The translations under genes were made by a program, and so were the position numbers. Of a stretch of DNA of 64,000 nt, positions 20,073 through 31,523 are shown piece after piece (positions within the stretch are counted from its first letter, which is position 1; each line of letters starts with the position of its first letter). The DNA comes from Parietichytrium sp. I65-24A. Its lineage: Eukaryota; Sar; Bigyra; Thraustochytrida; Thraustochytriidae. The notes under the pieces were generated by a model. It made no database searches. It saw nothing but the letters and a program-made list of their open reading frames with translations, and was not told the origin of the DNA. Where the stretch lies: NCBI GenBank assembly GCA_012862575.1, contig BLSF01000030.1:251584-315583 (forward strand), in the 5' to 3' direction.

Positions 20073-20176
20073 CCTGCACATTAAATCAATCGCGCCAGTC
20101 AGTCGGTCGCACCACTTTATCCAGCGAGGCAAAACAACCACAACCACCACCGCACCCGTCAGCCGCTGCAACTCAC

Positions 20177-21223
20177 CTGAGTGTATGTGTCCAATCAATC
20201 AATGCCTCTGTGCTTCCTTGTGAGCCAAAACACACAACTGCCTCCGATGCTCCAACGCCAACGTCAACGTCAACGACAATGCCAACTCAAAGTCAATGTC
20301 AATGTCAATGTCAATGTCAATGTCAATGTCAATGTCAACGCTGTTTGCGTGTCTGTCTTGCTTTGCTTGCTAACACACGCTTTGTCTCTCAGCCTTTCTT
20401 TCATTCATTCTTTCTTTCTTTCTTTCGCTTGCAATCATCTCAGTCATTCTCAGTCTCTCGGTCTATCTATCACTCATTCACCTTTTACTTTTACTACTTT
20501 TAAGCCTACCTATACCCCTATCTCCGCCTTTACTTCCTTCTCTTACTTACGGGTTAGGTCATTCTGATAGCAGTCACGCGGTCCGGAGTGGCTGGCTATG
20601 CCTGGCTACGCGAATGGGTAGGAATCTTCCCTGGCGAGGATTACCTGGACTGTTAAGGAGGGATAGTGGGGAGCTAGGCGCTTGACAGTGAGTAGTACGG
20701 TGTACTCGACGCACAAGTTTTGGAGCCTATGTGAGCCTAAGACGAGAGGTAAGGGGAGGGGTAATGAGTGCGGACGAAATTGGCTAACGATCCACCTAGC
20801 AGTCAGGTCGTTTTTGTTCGGGAAGGTTGGTGGGAAAAGAACAGTAACGACGGCGTTTTCGTGACGCCTTGCGCCGTGCTTGATACGTGAATGTGCTTAT
20901 CGATACGTCACAGGGACTCTAAAGCGACGCATAACGAACCTCTTCGGATGAACCACCTTGGCCTCTAAGTGACGTGATACGCAAGAGTTTGAGCGTCTAA
21001 TAGACCCCTTCGTTACCTTAATTGCAGACTTTTCAGCATTTCGAGGCGGAGAGAGCGAAGAGGGAACAGTTTTGTTAGTTTGTATGAAATGTGAATGAGT
21101 TTTATCGTCTACTAGCAAAAGCATCAATGGAGAGCATGGCGAATCGGATTTGCTTTGATGGACTTGTGTGGAAGACGTCCTGTCAACTAGCTAGTGTGCG
21201 CCAAGAGCTGTGAGCTGTGCGCG
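20177..21223. promoter_or_regulatory. Divergent region between GrpE and TMEM115
   Basis: About 1 kb with no supported gene. It begins with the hexamer repeat described separately, then pyrimidine-rich sequence. The motif cttgacagtgagtagtacggtgtac lies at about 20681-20705, a copy of the recurring GACAGTGAGTA element, centrally placed between the two divergent genes. Confidence 0.4.
20252..20340. repeat. Hexanucleotide repeat (GTCAAC/GTCAAT)n
   Basis: An imperfect (GTCAAC) array grades into about eight perfect GTCAAT units at 20292-20340, upstream of the GrpE first exon. Confidence 0.95.
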
Positions 21224-22566
21224 ATGGCTCAGCTGATCAGCCTGGGAAAGAGGTCGCCAGCAGCGGCAGTTGGCAGCGTGCTTTCGGTGGCATGCACGGT
21301 GTACAACGCAGTTGACTTGCTGGGAAAACGCGAAGCGGAGCTGGAAGTGTCAGAGATTGCCTCCGAACTGGTGTTGGTGCCTTCCAAGTGAGTTTGCGCA
21401 GGGCTCGAGCCCTTGGTGTTGAAGTCGGATGTGATCGATCTCGGATTGGACCAAGCGATGTAGGACCTCTGCTCAGTGCTGAAGGGAGCGGGCGTGAGGT
21501 CTGCAGCCGTGGCGGTGCGTGGAAAAGAAGCTAACCGTTGTTGTGAAAACGTTTCGATGATACTGATTGCTGGTGCAGTACGGCGCTGACGCATTGGTAC
21601 TTTTGGAATGTGTGCACAGCAAACTTGTGCGATGTGTCGGTGATCAAGGGCCTGGTTTTCTCTTTGGGCATGTTCCATCTGGGGATTAAGCTTGAGGCTG
21701 GGTGGGGAAGTAAAGGTTTTGTGGTGTATGTGCTCCTCTTGTGTACATTGATAGGCGTGCTGAGCAACCTTGTCATGCTTGTGCTTTATTTTTTGCGTTC
21801 CGAAGAGTACTTTTATGAAACGTTGCTTTGTGGGCAAGCCGGTCTCCTGGTTGGGCTTGCGCTCGGCAATTTACGGGTTGATATTGAGGACAGCCTTTAC
21901 CCCTCCATGAAAACCAGGCACGCACTGTTGCCGGGCCTACTCGTGTACACAGTGTTATGGTTTGTCGACTCGAGCGTCAGCATAAGCCACGGCGCACATG
22001 GCGCCACTTGGATCCGCGATGCTTGTTTTGCCTGGGTGTCTTTTGTGGTCGGTTTTATCATCGTCCGGTTCTATGACTTTACGCAGGACCAGTCTTTTTG
22101 CACACCAAGAATTAGCTACGCAGATGATGCGTTCTGTTTTGATGCCTTGTTTCCTGACTCGATTCGACCACTTATCCGGGCCGTAAGTATTCTCGCGGAT
22201 GGCCTCCTGCAGCAGATGTTGCGACCTTGTCTTGGGAATCGTCAGCAGGGTTTGCCCACCTTTGCAGATCGTGGGGCAAATTACACAGCCGGGACTGGTT
22301 CCTTGGGCGCTGGAAACGGCCCTTCAAGTCAGTATGGTCTCTCGGGGCGTCCATCGCTCGGCATAGCCAAAGGCCCTGTCGCAGCAAACCCCATTGCCGA
22401 TCGCAGACGTGCGCGGGCTTTAAAAGCTCTAGATATGAAGCTTGCACAGATGTCCCGAGAGCCAGAAGTAGCGCTTGACGAAGGGGAGGAAGCTGACCCT
22501 AAGCCAGAGGGCAAGGCTGGCGACACGGTTGAAAACGTCGAAGGCGCGGCAAAACCCGAGGTGTAA
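21224..22566 (+). CDS. TMEM115: TMEM115 family rhomboid-like Golgi membrane protein
   Basis: Rhomboid-fold, non-protease membrane protein of the Golgi, linked to retrograde transport. Exon 1 21224-21387 (MAQLISLGKRSP), intron 21388-21578 (191 nt, gtgagt to ggtgcag), exon 2 21579-22566; 383 residues. The conserved DUF1751 pattern is clear: SELVLVPS, then LTHWYFWNVCTANLCDVS, LGIKLEAGWGSKGF and FVVYVLLLCTLIGVLSNL, followed by further helices and GQAGLLVGLALGNL. About six membrane segments precede a hydrophilic, Pro/Glu-rich C-terminal tail of about 130 residues. The splice restores the conserved PSNTALTHWYFW junction, which supports the intron. Confidence 0.9.
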
Positions 22567-23055
22567 ATTTCAGCGGCGAAAGTCTGAATGATCGCACTGC
22601 ATCTGCTCAGCATATTTAGCCGAAAGAGGTTGAAAATTTCCTCCTTTTATTTTCTAATAGATGAACTGAGAGGAAAATTGGAGAACTATCATTTTGTTGG
22701 ACAAATAATAACTTTCCTTGCACTATTCTCTTTTAAAAAAAAAATGATTTCATACTCTGCTCTGACTTGGAAACAAAAAACACCACCATTGGTTTTGATC
22801 TCTTGAGATTCAAGCGTAACAGAAGATTAAAAAGATTGCAACGGAACAAAAACTTGAGGGTATAAAAATTGCTTAATTTCAGGCTTGCCTTTTGTCACTA
22901 TTAAAGCGGCTTTCAAGAAGAAAGAAAATCGTACGGCGGCACGGTGCTTGAATGCAAGGGAGACTGGGCGGGGGTTAGAAAACAGATATAACACAGCAAA
23001 GGGTATATATTTCTGCAACCGTGCAGAGCCAACGATGGACCTATCAGTCAATCCA
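22567..23055. other. Convergent 3' region between TMEM115 and the RING gene
   Basis: 489 nt, AT-rich, with A9 and T runs and several ATTAAA-like hexamers. No coding feature seen. Confidence 0.5.
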
Positions 23056-24159
23056 TCAGACCATATTCGCAGCATCAGAAGATGAACCCCGTCTGGACCG
23101 GCGGGTGCTAGAGTCGGAAACTGGTTCTGCGCTCCTCAGTGAAGGAGATTCTGAATGCGTCGACGATGCTGAAGGAGTCTCCGACGCTGCCGCGCTGTTA
23201 TTCTCAGTTGGAACAACCGAAGCCCTACAAATAGGACAAGAGCCATTTACACGCAGCCACTCATCCACGCACTCTTTGTGAAAGTGGTGCCTTCCATCAC
23301 AGGGAAGTATACGGAGATCCTGCTGCTCCTCGTAAGAAGAAAGGCAAATCGAGCACTGTGGGTCGGCCTCGTCCTCGAAGAGCCCCGCGTGATATTTCTT
23401 TGAAACTATCGAATTGATCACCTGCTCGGAGGCTCCTTTGCCACGAAATTGTTCGGCGCCTGCAACTCGAGCCAAAAGCCTGATAACACATGGGAGGCAG
23501 AAACATAAGAATGGCAGGGCAAGAATAATAACGATGCACGGCAGGAGAAAGTAAACAAAGCCGACGAAGACTAGCCAAAAACACAGCGTGAATAAGGACG
23601 GCGAAGACGACGCGCAAGACTCCGCGCTTTGCACCCACACTTGCCCAATGATCAGCCAGCCTAACGAGAAGCTTTCTAGAGGCTTCTTTACGGACTCGGC
23701 AAATCGGCGCAAGCGGGACATATCATCCAGAACTTCGGTGGGCTCAAAATACGACATCCAGGCTGAGAATATGGACAGAAACAGTGTCAAAGCGTAAACC
23801 ACCGCCCAGAATCCGAGGGGTTGGTCGCACGACTCGCCCTTCTCCCAGGACATAGGTACTACCACCACTGCCGCGAGTGCCGGCGGGAGCTGCAGGATCG
23901 TCTGCACGTACACCAAAACGCTCTGACCCCTGTTGTTCTCTGTCGTAGGCGACGCCACAGTCTGCGCCACGTTTAGCCGCACCTGCTGGGACTCGTTCAA
24001 CTGCCCATCTTGTAGCGACAAAAGCGAGCCAGTCGACCTGTTTGCCTCGCTATCTCTCCTGAAGATCGGGATCCTCTCGCCATTCCGTTCCGTCTGTTCT
24101 CGCGCGTCCGCGTCCTCATCGCGCGTGGACACGTTCGCGTACGCTCCGGGCCTACTCAT
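23056..24159 (-). CDS. Multipass RING-H2 E3 ubiquitin ligase
   Basis: Membrane-anchored E3 ligase, 367 residues from ATG 24159 (MSRPGAYANVS). A hydrophilic N-terminus of about 100 residues precedes four likely helices (FWAVVYALTLFLSIFSAW; SLGWLIIGQVWV; LFTLCFWLVFVGFVYFLL; CIVIILALPFLCFCLPCV). The RING-H2 finger, at about 264-308, is CSICLSSYEEQ, LPCDGRHHFHKEC, EWLRVNGSCPICR. The layout, helices followed by a cytosolic RING-H2 and a Ser-rich tail, resembles plant-type At1g12760-like E3s. Substrate and compartment cannot be told from sequence. The longer frame starts at GTG and is not used. Confidence 0.85.
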   Translation of the reverse strand: MSRPGAYANVSTRDEDADAREQTERNGERIPIFRRDSEANRSTGSLLSLQDGQLNESQQVRLNVAQTVASPTTENNRGQSVLVYVQTILQLPPALAAVVVVPMSWEKGESCDQPLGFWAVVYALTLFLSIFSAWMSYFEPTEVLDDMSRLRRFAESVKKPLESFSLGWLIIGQVWVQSAESCASSSPSLFTLCFWLVFVGFVYFLLPCIVIILALPFLCFCLPCVIRLLARVAGAEQFRGKGASEQVINSIVSKKYHAGLFEDEADPQCSICLSSYEEQQDLRILPCDGRHHFHKECVDEWLRVNGSCPICRASVVPTENNSAAASETPSASSTHSESPSLRSAEPVSDSSTRRSRRGSSSDAANMV

Positions 24160-27100
24160 CCGCCCGTCCACAGAACACAATGCCGTAACCCGTACACCGT
24201 TGCAACGCGCACAAAAAATATACACAAATAAATGTATACTCCCAGATCAGCGCACCTACGCCCGCCCCGGTTGATCCACGCACTTTCCAGGCAAATTCCG
24301 AGCAAGCCGAGGGCAACTTCCTTGCACGCCACGTCGTTGCGAGGCAAACCAACCTCCAGACACCCAGACACCCAGACTATCACACTATCAGAATACCACA
24401 CTCCGCTTCAGCGACCCTTCGATCCCCCTATCAATATGCAGGTGCCGATGCCTCTCCGAACGACCCACCGCGAGGACACCTGGCGCGCTCGCTGACACAC
24501 TCGCCCAGTGGCTCTGTGTATGTAGAGAGAGAAAGAGAGAGAGAGAGAGAGGGAGGGAGTGCGGCGTATGGCTTATGGCGGTGTGCGCGTTTGCTAAGTT
24601 GTACGAGTTGTGTGAGTTAGTTGATTTGACTCAGTGCAAGAGTGGCCTTCTTGTCTTAGTCGATATGCTGCCCGCACGGTTAGCAGGTGGCAATGGTGCT
24701 AGCGCAAGTTTGGCATTCCCCGTTCGTTGTGAAGTTGGAAAATGTTGATTGATTTGTTTGATTTGACCAACATCCAACGATGAAGTTGGAATTCGGAACT
24801 TTCTGTCAGTTTGTTCTTTCGTTGGGCTCTGAGATAATGACATGAGACAGCATGTAGTCACTGTCAATACAGTTCTCGCAGTCAGTAAGTTAAAGGTTTC
24901 ACATTGCACAACGTCGCGAAGAATGGAATGGAAACAAAGACCACGATAACAACGACACTGAGAATCACTGAGAGGAGAGAGGAGAGGAGTGAGACATAAG
25001 CTTAGTGAGACAGAGAGACCACGCACCTCTGCTTTCTTAGCGACTTGTATAGTCTCTGATAGATGCTGCTAACAACACTGGTACTAGTCGATCTTACCCG
25101 TCCGAGCTGACTCTGCACGTAGGAAGAAGCGCTACTCAATGAGGTATACGCAGACTAAGACGGTTTTGCTGTTTGCAAAAACGGGTTTTTCAGTGCTATT
25201 TCATAGCTAAACCAATCGCTTAGTATTATAGCTCTTTCCAAAAGAAAGTATGCGTGGCGTTTCCACCTCCTACCCACTGGCATATCCAGCCTTACCACTC
25301 TATGTAAGGCGCTTACGGCTCTCATGCTCAACTGCTTGGTTCTACTGGACCGCTAGGCCATGCACGTAGGAGTAGGGCTGAACACTATCAGGCTGTTAGC
25401 GAGAATGCTGAGATTGGCAGAGAGAACAAAAAACGAAAAGGAGAAAGAAAGGTCACTAGCGCTGCCTAATGAAGGCTTATATTGTGCAAGCCCGTTGGCG
25501 CACTACGACTGTGGTTATAGAAAGTTCTAAGTGACCTTCAGAGCGGTTGCAGGACACAGGCAGGCAGCAGATGAATGAGATGAAAGAGAGAGACGTGAAT
25601 GAGCGAAAAGTGTGACAAAGACAGTGGCGCTCTAACGACTATGATCGCATTCATATGCTGGGCGTTGCTCTTCAATTACCGGTAGCACTTGGACGAACTT
25701 GACGCTGCGAACCAATGAGTTCAATTGCACTTGGCTTGACATTGAAAGTTTATCTTGGCCAGCTGACATCTTCCTTCATTCATTCAGAACATTCATTCAT
25801 CAGCAGGAGATTGATTGACCAATTGTGAAAAGAAGAAGAGCGAAAGGACGTTGGAGACTTGACAATGTGCGGACTGGGCAATGGTTGCAAATAAACGTTT
25901 CGTAACTCGATGGTGAGGTCTTTGGATCAAGGAAAGACGATCGCAAGTCGCTCTTTTACTCGCTGCGATCTAATAAAATACATTAGTGTGGTCGCTTGTG
26001 AGCCAGCCCGTCATCAACTGTTTGTTTGCCTGGAATTGAGATGACTTTAGGCAGAGTGTAGAATTCAGAGAACTGCCAATACGAATACCAAGCTTCGTTT
26101 TCTGTATTTTTCTTTACCTTTGCACGGTTCCGTCCATCAGAAAATTTTCTGGGCTGGTTCTCTCCCAACCTACGGACTTTTTAGAAGACTCTGGAGTGTT
26201 GGAGGCCCTGTTTGCCTGGCGTCTTCGGTTCCTGGCAATCGATTGAAAAGCGCGCAACTGACATCAGGAACACTGTCCATCTGTCCGCTCGACATTGTTA
26301 TCGGCAGGCCGTAAATCCTTGGATAGCTTCGCGGATAGGGAGGAGAAGAGACAGGGAATTCATGCCAATTGACCATCGAAAAGCGAAAACAGGGGCCGTG
26401 CAATGCCGAGAGCCTAGGACGGCACTTCTTGAGACCATATCTTGCGACACACAGGCTCGAAAGAAGAAAAGAGGCCAAAATGTTCCATCCTAGATGGCGT
26501 GAAGATGAAGAGTCAACTGCCGGCCGCAGAGATTCGAGCTCCGTTGTCTTGCAACGCACTCAGTTCAAAGTTCACTTTTGGCCGGCAACTGTCCACAGAT
26601 GTACAATGTTCAAGGCTTACCGAAACATCGTTATCTCGAGTTGAAAGAAGCTTCGCCTTGCGCTTACTTTACTGTGCGAGGCAGGTACTGCGGCACATTT
26701 GGATCCATTTAGGGCCGCTCGCGTCACAGGATTCGATCTGCGCCTCGGCGAAGCTAGTTATCTTGGAGACACAGCCAAAGCCAAAGCCAAAGCCATAGGA
26801 TTCGATTTGGTGGGGAAGGCGGCTGTTGGAGCTCGTTGATGCGTGCTCATCAACAGCACTAGTACTGAGTACCGAGTACTCACAGTACTTACAGTCAATT
26901 TGCGAAGCTATTTGGCCGCGATAGTACTGCCTGTGAGAAACCGTTTCTTTTCTTTGCTAAATTGCTAAATGCGTGCCATGGGAAAAACAAGTTTGAGTCT
27001 TCGATCCTAAGCGTGGTGGAAGAGAACTCTCTCTTTATTTCTGTTCAGTGAATGGTGATTGCGAAGTACAGTACAGGAGATAGGAGACCAAACAGGTCAG

Positions 27101-27320
27101 AAAGTTGAATCGGGAAAGTTCACTGAACAGAGATAGAGAGACATTTGCAGTTTTTGTAATTACAGCAGGGAGTAGCGGAGGGCCGCATCTCAAAACAGAT
27201 ATCATAATCCTTGACGACTCGCAAGAAACAGTGCACCTCGAGTATAGTATCGTCTGAACGGTAAAAGATCCAGAACGATGTGCCGTGTCAGAATGAGCTT
27301 TTGCCACAATGGACGCATTC
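24160..27320. other. Gene-poor 3.2 kb stretch
   Basis: No supported gene on either strand. A GA microsatellite lies at about 24524-24548. CACTGTC cores occur at 24859 and 26271. A dense palindromic cluster at about 26860-26905 reads agtactgagtacc, gagtactcacagtact, then ttacagtcaa. The right third (26.1-26.7 kb) has several overlapping frames of about 100 codons, none with a domain. Non-coding RNA genes cannot be excluded by eye. Confidence 0.4.
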
Positions 27321-28825
27321 TCAGAGGTCCTGAAAATCACTTTCAGCTTCTCGGATTGGTCTTCGGCACGGGAGGGTGAAATTTGACAGGTTTAATCGGT
27401 CGCAGCAGGGAAACAGCTTCTGCTGCGGAACGTGATCCAACGTTGGACGCAGAATAATATAATACATGAGGGAGAGCGATGCTACGCTCGCAATGATCGC
27501 AATAACGCTGATGCCAATATACATGTTGCGCACCATTGGTTCCCACATTGCACAAGCAAACATTGCAAGAATCGCAACGAATGAACCTCCCGAAGTGAGC
27601 ACAAGGACTAATCTAACGGTGTCCACAAAGCGCTCTCGAAGAGGGGCTGCTTGCTTTTCTTCAGTCTCGCCGGACGAGATCGTCTGAGAATCATAATCCA
27701 GGGAGGTCTGTGAGCTGGCTTTTCGGCGAGGGGACGCACTTGACATTGGAGAGGATGTGAGGGCCGCTATGGCTTTCTTTGCTTTGGAGTACACACGGCT
27801 GAGAAGCAGAGTGATGAAAACCATACTTCCCCACCACACTGCGGTGATAAAAGCCATCGTGAAGATGGCCATCTGATCGTAATCTTGTCGGCGATCCGGG
27901 TTCGCTGATGGCAGGATGAAAAAAAAGAGCTGCAGTAAAACGACCGACAGCAGCGCCCAAACCTTTGCCCACACGAAAAACGCCATGGGATACTGTACCA
28001 AGACCGAGTGAATGTCCAGCAGCTTGCCATAACGCTTGATGCTCGGAAGCATATCATACCACTTGTACGCGGTTGCCCAAAGACCTAACATGCAGCACGA
28101 CGTTCCTGTGGCGATCAAGAAGCTCAAAAACCGTCCTCCTGGTGTGCTATCGAAACGATATGTCTTTCCGAAGAGCGAGACGAATTCGTATATGGTGAAC
28201 GTGAATCCGAAAACAAAAAACAGCGCAACAAGCCAGAAGGAGAGTAGCGCTTGTAGCTGGATCTGATGCCTCTGCACACGGCTCTGCTGCGTTATCGCGC
28301 CGGTAGCCTCGCTTTTCCTTCGGGAGATTGGCTCGTCCGAGAAGCTTGACAGCGAAGACGGGTGGATGGATGGCTCGTAACTCACAACCGAGCCAGGTGC
28401 GTTCGTGTCCGCAGGGAAGCATTTGCCAATGTACCTTCGCAGTCGCCACCAAACGCCGTATTTTTTCTTTGAAAGCACCACCAGAGTGATATACGCGAGA
28501 ACCATCACCATCAAGCACAGTATCAGCACAAAGAAGTGCAGCGTGAACCGCAACCCGTCGTTCACGTGGCACGAGTCCTCAAAGTAGTACCAGTCGTCTT
28601 TTCCAGAGCATCCTGCCGGACACCCGCACACCTCCTCGCCGTCCACCGTTTCGCACGGTACCGTATCCGGGCACCCTAACACCATCTTCGAACCTTCAAA
28701 TTCTGGCTGGCAAGCCGGGCTCCGACCCGCGTTCCCGATGCAACGACCCTGTCCTGATTCGAAACGCTTCTTGTCAACCGCAACCCAAGCGCGTCGCCGG
28801 TTCGCCTGGCGTTGCTCACAACTTG
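27321..28825 (-). CDS. Seven-helix membrane protein with Cys-rich ectodomain, 5' partial
   Basis: Unrecognised receptor-like protein. A Cys-rich extracellular-type segment (CIGNAGRSPACQ, CPDTVPCETVDGEEVCGCPAGC) precedes seven hydrophobic helices: LHFFVLILCLMVMVLAYITL; FWLVALFFVFGFTFTIYEFV; FLIATGTSCCMLGLWAT; FFVWAKVWALLSVVLLQLFF; FTMAFITAVWWGSMVFITLL; VLVLTSGGSFVAILAMFACA; and MYIGISVIAIIASVASLSLM. Loops between helices 1-2 and 5-6 are Ser-rich and charged. The frame has no ATG before M at 28685, yet cysteines upstream look coding. A 3' splice site (gctttgcag) places the exon start at 28825, so a signal-peptide exon probably lies further right and was not found. GPCR-like topology is an inference. 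Confidence 0.7.
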
Positions 28826-29190
28826 CTGCAAAGCTATGCAACAGGTTCTAGCAAACCGTCCGCTCCACCGGGACTCTGAGCGCTAAACAAGCGCCTTCCA
28901 CGAGCCCAGCAGCTGCAATTTCGACCACACAACCAATCAACCAATGAATCAAGCAACCAGCTAACCAACCAACCAACCAACCTCTCGCTGCCTCAGTGCC
29001 AAACCCGATGCCCGTGTGGCTTGCTTGGCTTTGGTCTTCTCGACTCTCTTTCACCCCTTTTGATTAACACACGTTCCTTCTGCCCCGCGAGGCTTCGCTC
29101 CCACAGTCCCTGTCTCACTCACTCTCTCTCACTCTCTCTCTCTTCCTCTCTGTCCCTTTCGTTCTCTCCTCCCTGGTGCCTTTCACACTG

Positions 29191-29227
<37 letters not shown>

Positions 29228-31523
29228 ATCTATCTCTGTCTATGTGTGTCTCTCTGTCTATGTCTGTCTCTCTGTGTCTCTGTGAGTGAGAGTGTGTGTT
29301 GTTTGTTCATTTTGGGCTTGCTCTTGCGCCTCTTGCCTCCTCCCGCCCGTGCTAACCTATCCCCTAAATGCTTGATAGATGGACGACTACCACTGTGGAG
29401 CGGACCGCTATTAGGCGGGAAGGTAAGGATAGCGGTACGGACCCATTAGCTGAGGAATGTAGGTATGGTTAGCACTGTTGTATGCGAACTCCCAAGTGAT
29501 GCGGTGGAGAGGCTGGTAGGAGTGGATATGAGAGCGGTAGAAGGGCAGTGATGTATGGAGCGAGAGAGAGCAAGAATGGGTGTACTTGTCGACTAAGCGG
29601 GCCTAATATTTTGACTAGTATGCATGGAATACTGGGGGCTAGACTATAGGGTAAGTCTCCACGCACACGCACCGATGCTTGGCTTTATGGAGTGGCGTAG
29701 TGTGGGATAGCGATTGAAAATTATTCAGGAATTGTCCTGGCGCATGTTCAAAAATCAATCACCATCATGTGACCATCATCAACTTTTTTATTTTAATTGG
29801 AAAAAGCGAGTTGTTCATGCAAACACAGACCGCTGACAGGAGCTTAATGAAACCGATAAACGCTTGGTGTTCACAGGTGTGGAGGTTTAATAAGTTCCTC
29901 AATCAAGGAATCACTCTTTCAGGAATTTAGATAATCCACATGGCCGGTTTTGACACTTTTCCTTTTTCCTTATCTTTCGAACACAGAACATGAAGATGAA
30001 CATTTCAAACAAGCATCACATTGCATTCTCGTCGCACGCGGGCACTATGACGGTCCAACGACGTCCACGCAGGAGCTCCAACCCAGTGCACCATCATCAG
30101 CAGGCGCCTGCCCGCATTCGCGCCGAAGCCGTGGTTTTGGACAGGCCCGAAAGGATGGACAAGGAGGGTGGCGGGCGGGTCGTACGAGTCGGCGAGTTCC
30201 AGCTGGCACCTATGGCACCTATGGCAACCATGGCAACCATGGCGGCCACAGGAGAACTCCGAGAGACAGAGGAGAAATAATACTCAGAAACGGGAAGCGT
30301 GCCGCCTGGCTCCTTTGCAAATGAGCGAGGTGAGCGAGGGAGGGTGTCTTACGATGCGTTACTGTTACGAAGCAGGGAGACTCGGTTGTCTCGGTTGGTA
30401 GGGCACTGAGAGCTTATGCGGAGGCTCTGCTCTCTCGCAGTCTTTGGGGTCTTTGATAGTCTTTGGTTGACAAGCGAGATTGAGTCGTTTGATCGATTGA
30501 TTGATTGATTGATTGTCTTTGAAGTGAATGATTCGATTGATGCGATAGATGGGCACGTGCTCCAAATGCCTCCAAAAACATCCAACTGTCTCTACGCAAA
30601 TGTACTAATACTGACTAGCACACACACCTCGACGAGAATTCGGATCTGGTTTACAGTGACAACAGTGACAACTAATGAGGTAGGAGTTAGTGGGCGTACA
30701 AATGGACGTATTTCTACCAATAGGGTTAACGAAGTAATGACACTATGCTCGCGGTGTAGAATGGGCTCATGTGAGACTTATTGTATTCTTTATGTTCTTA
30801 TTAAGTTCGTATGAAAACTGCCTTAAAGGTAATTACTGATAGATTATGATGGTTTGCTACCGGCGTAAAGCCCTATCAATGCCAGTAAGTTAGGCCAGGT
30901 AGAGCCTGAGAAGGAAGACGACCAAGGCTTCGCAAGAGTCGGGATGATAAGATTGTACTAGTACCTGAGCTTTCGCTTGCCGATGCTTGTTGCTCTCGAG
31001 CTCTCGAGCAGCGTGTTTAATAGTGTTTGACTCGGATCTGAGCGGGATTTGGAAGATGCCTGGCTTGGGAGCACTCACTGTGAGCACCGATGTGGTGTGA
31101 GTGTACCCCGTGGGTCCGTCGCGTTCGGTCCAACTTAAGTTGGGTTTGCATAAGCCTTCCTTCGAGACGCACAGCCACTTCCAAATCAATCTTCTCATCG
31201 TGGAAGATTTGCTCATCATGAATTGCGTGCTGCTTGTGAAGATAGACTTGGAAAGAATCACGAGGCGCTAAGCCAGGCTTGAAAAGAGATACGTTTCGTG
31301 ACTCGAGGTATTAAAAGAGTGCAAGTTATGACTTGGACAGCCAAGGTAATGGCTGTTAATTTTTTGCCAAAGACTTCAGAAAGTGTGAAACGTCCGCACC
31401 ATGAGATGGGCAGAGTGTGGAAGTGGCAGCTGCGAGATGATTTGACCTGACAGTTGACTTGGGATAGTAGTGTAATTATGGAACGGCTGCATTGGTAACC
31501 CAAGCAATGCCTCCAAGACCATT
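28826..31523. other. Gene-poor 2.7 kb stretch with CT/GT-rich tracts
   Basis: Contains (GGTT)-type repeats around 28955-28985, a long CT-rich tract at about 29100-29290 including (CT)n at 29198-29225, and (GATT)n at about 30491-30515. A possible small gene at 29990-30280 is listed separately. The rest, including a 123-codon minus frame at 30890-31261, shows no domain. The missing first exon of the seven-helix protein may lie in the left part. Confidence 0.4.
29990..30280 (+). CDS. Possible small 96-residue protein
   Basis: ATG 29990 (MKMNISNKHHIAFSS) opens a 96-codon frame ending in TAA at 30278-30280. It directly follows a strong 3' splice site (T/C-rich tract, then aacacag at 29980-29986), so a 5' UTR exon may lie upstream, for example ending at gtaagt near 29650. 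The C-terminus contains a near-tandem Met-Ala-Pro/Met-Ala-Thr run from a repeated atggcac/atggcaa unit. An overlapping frame is also open. No family recognised. Confidence 0.2.
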   Translation: MKMNISNKHHIAFSSHAGTMTVQRRPRRSSNPVHHHQQAPARIRAEAVVLDRPERMDKEGGGRVVRVGEFQLAPMAPMATMATMAATGELRETEEK

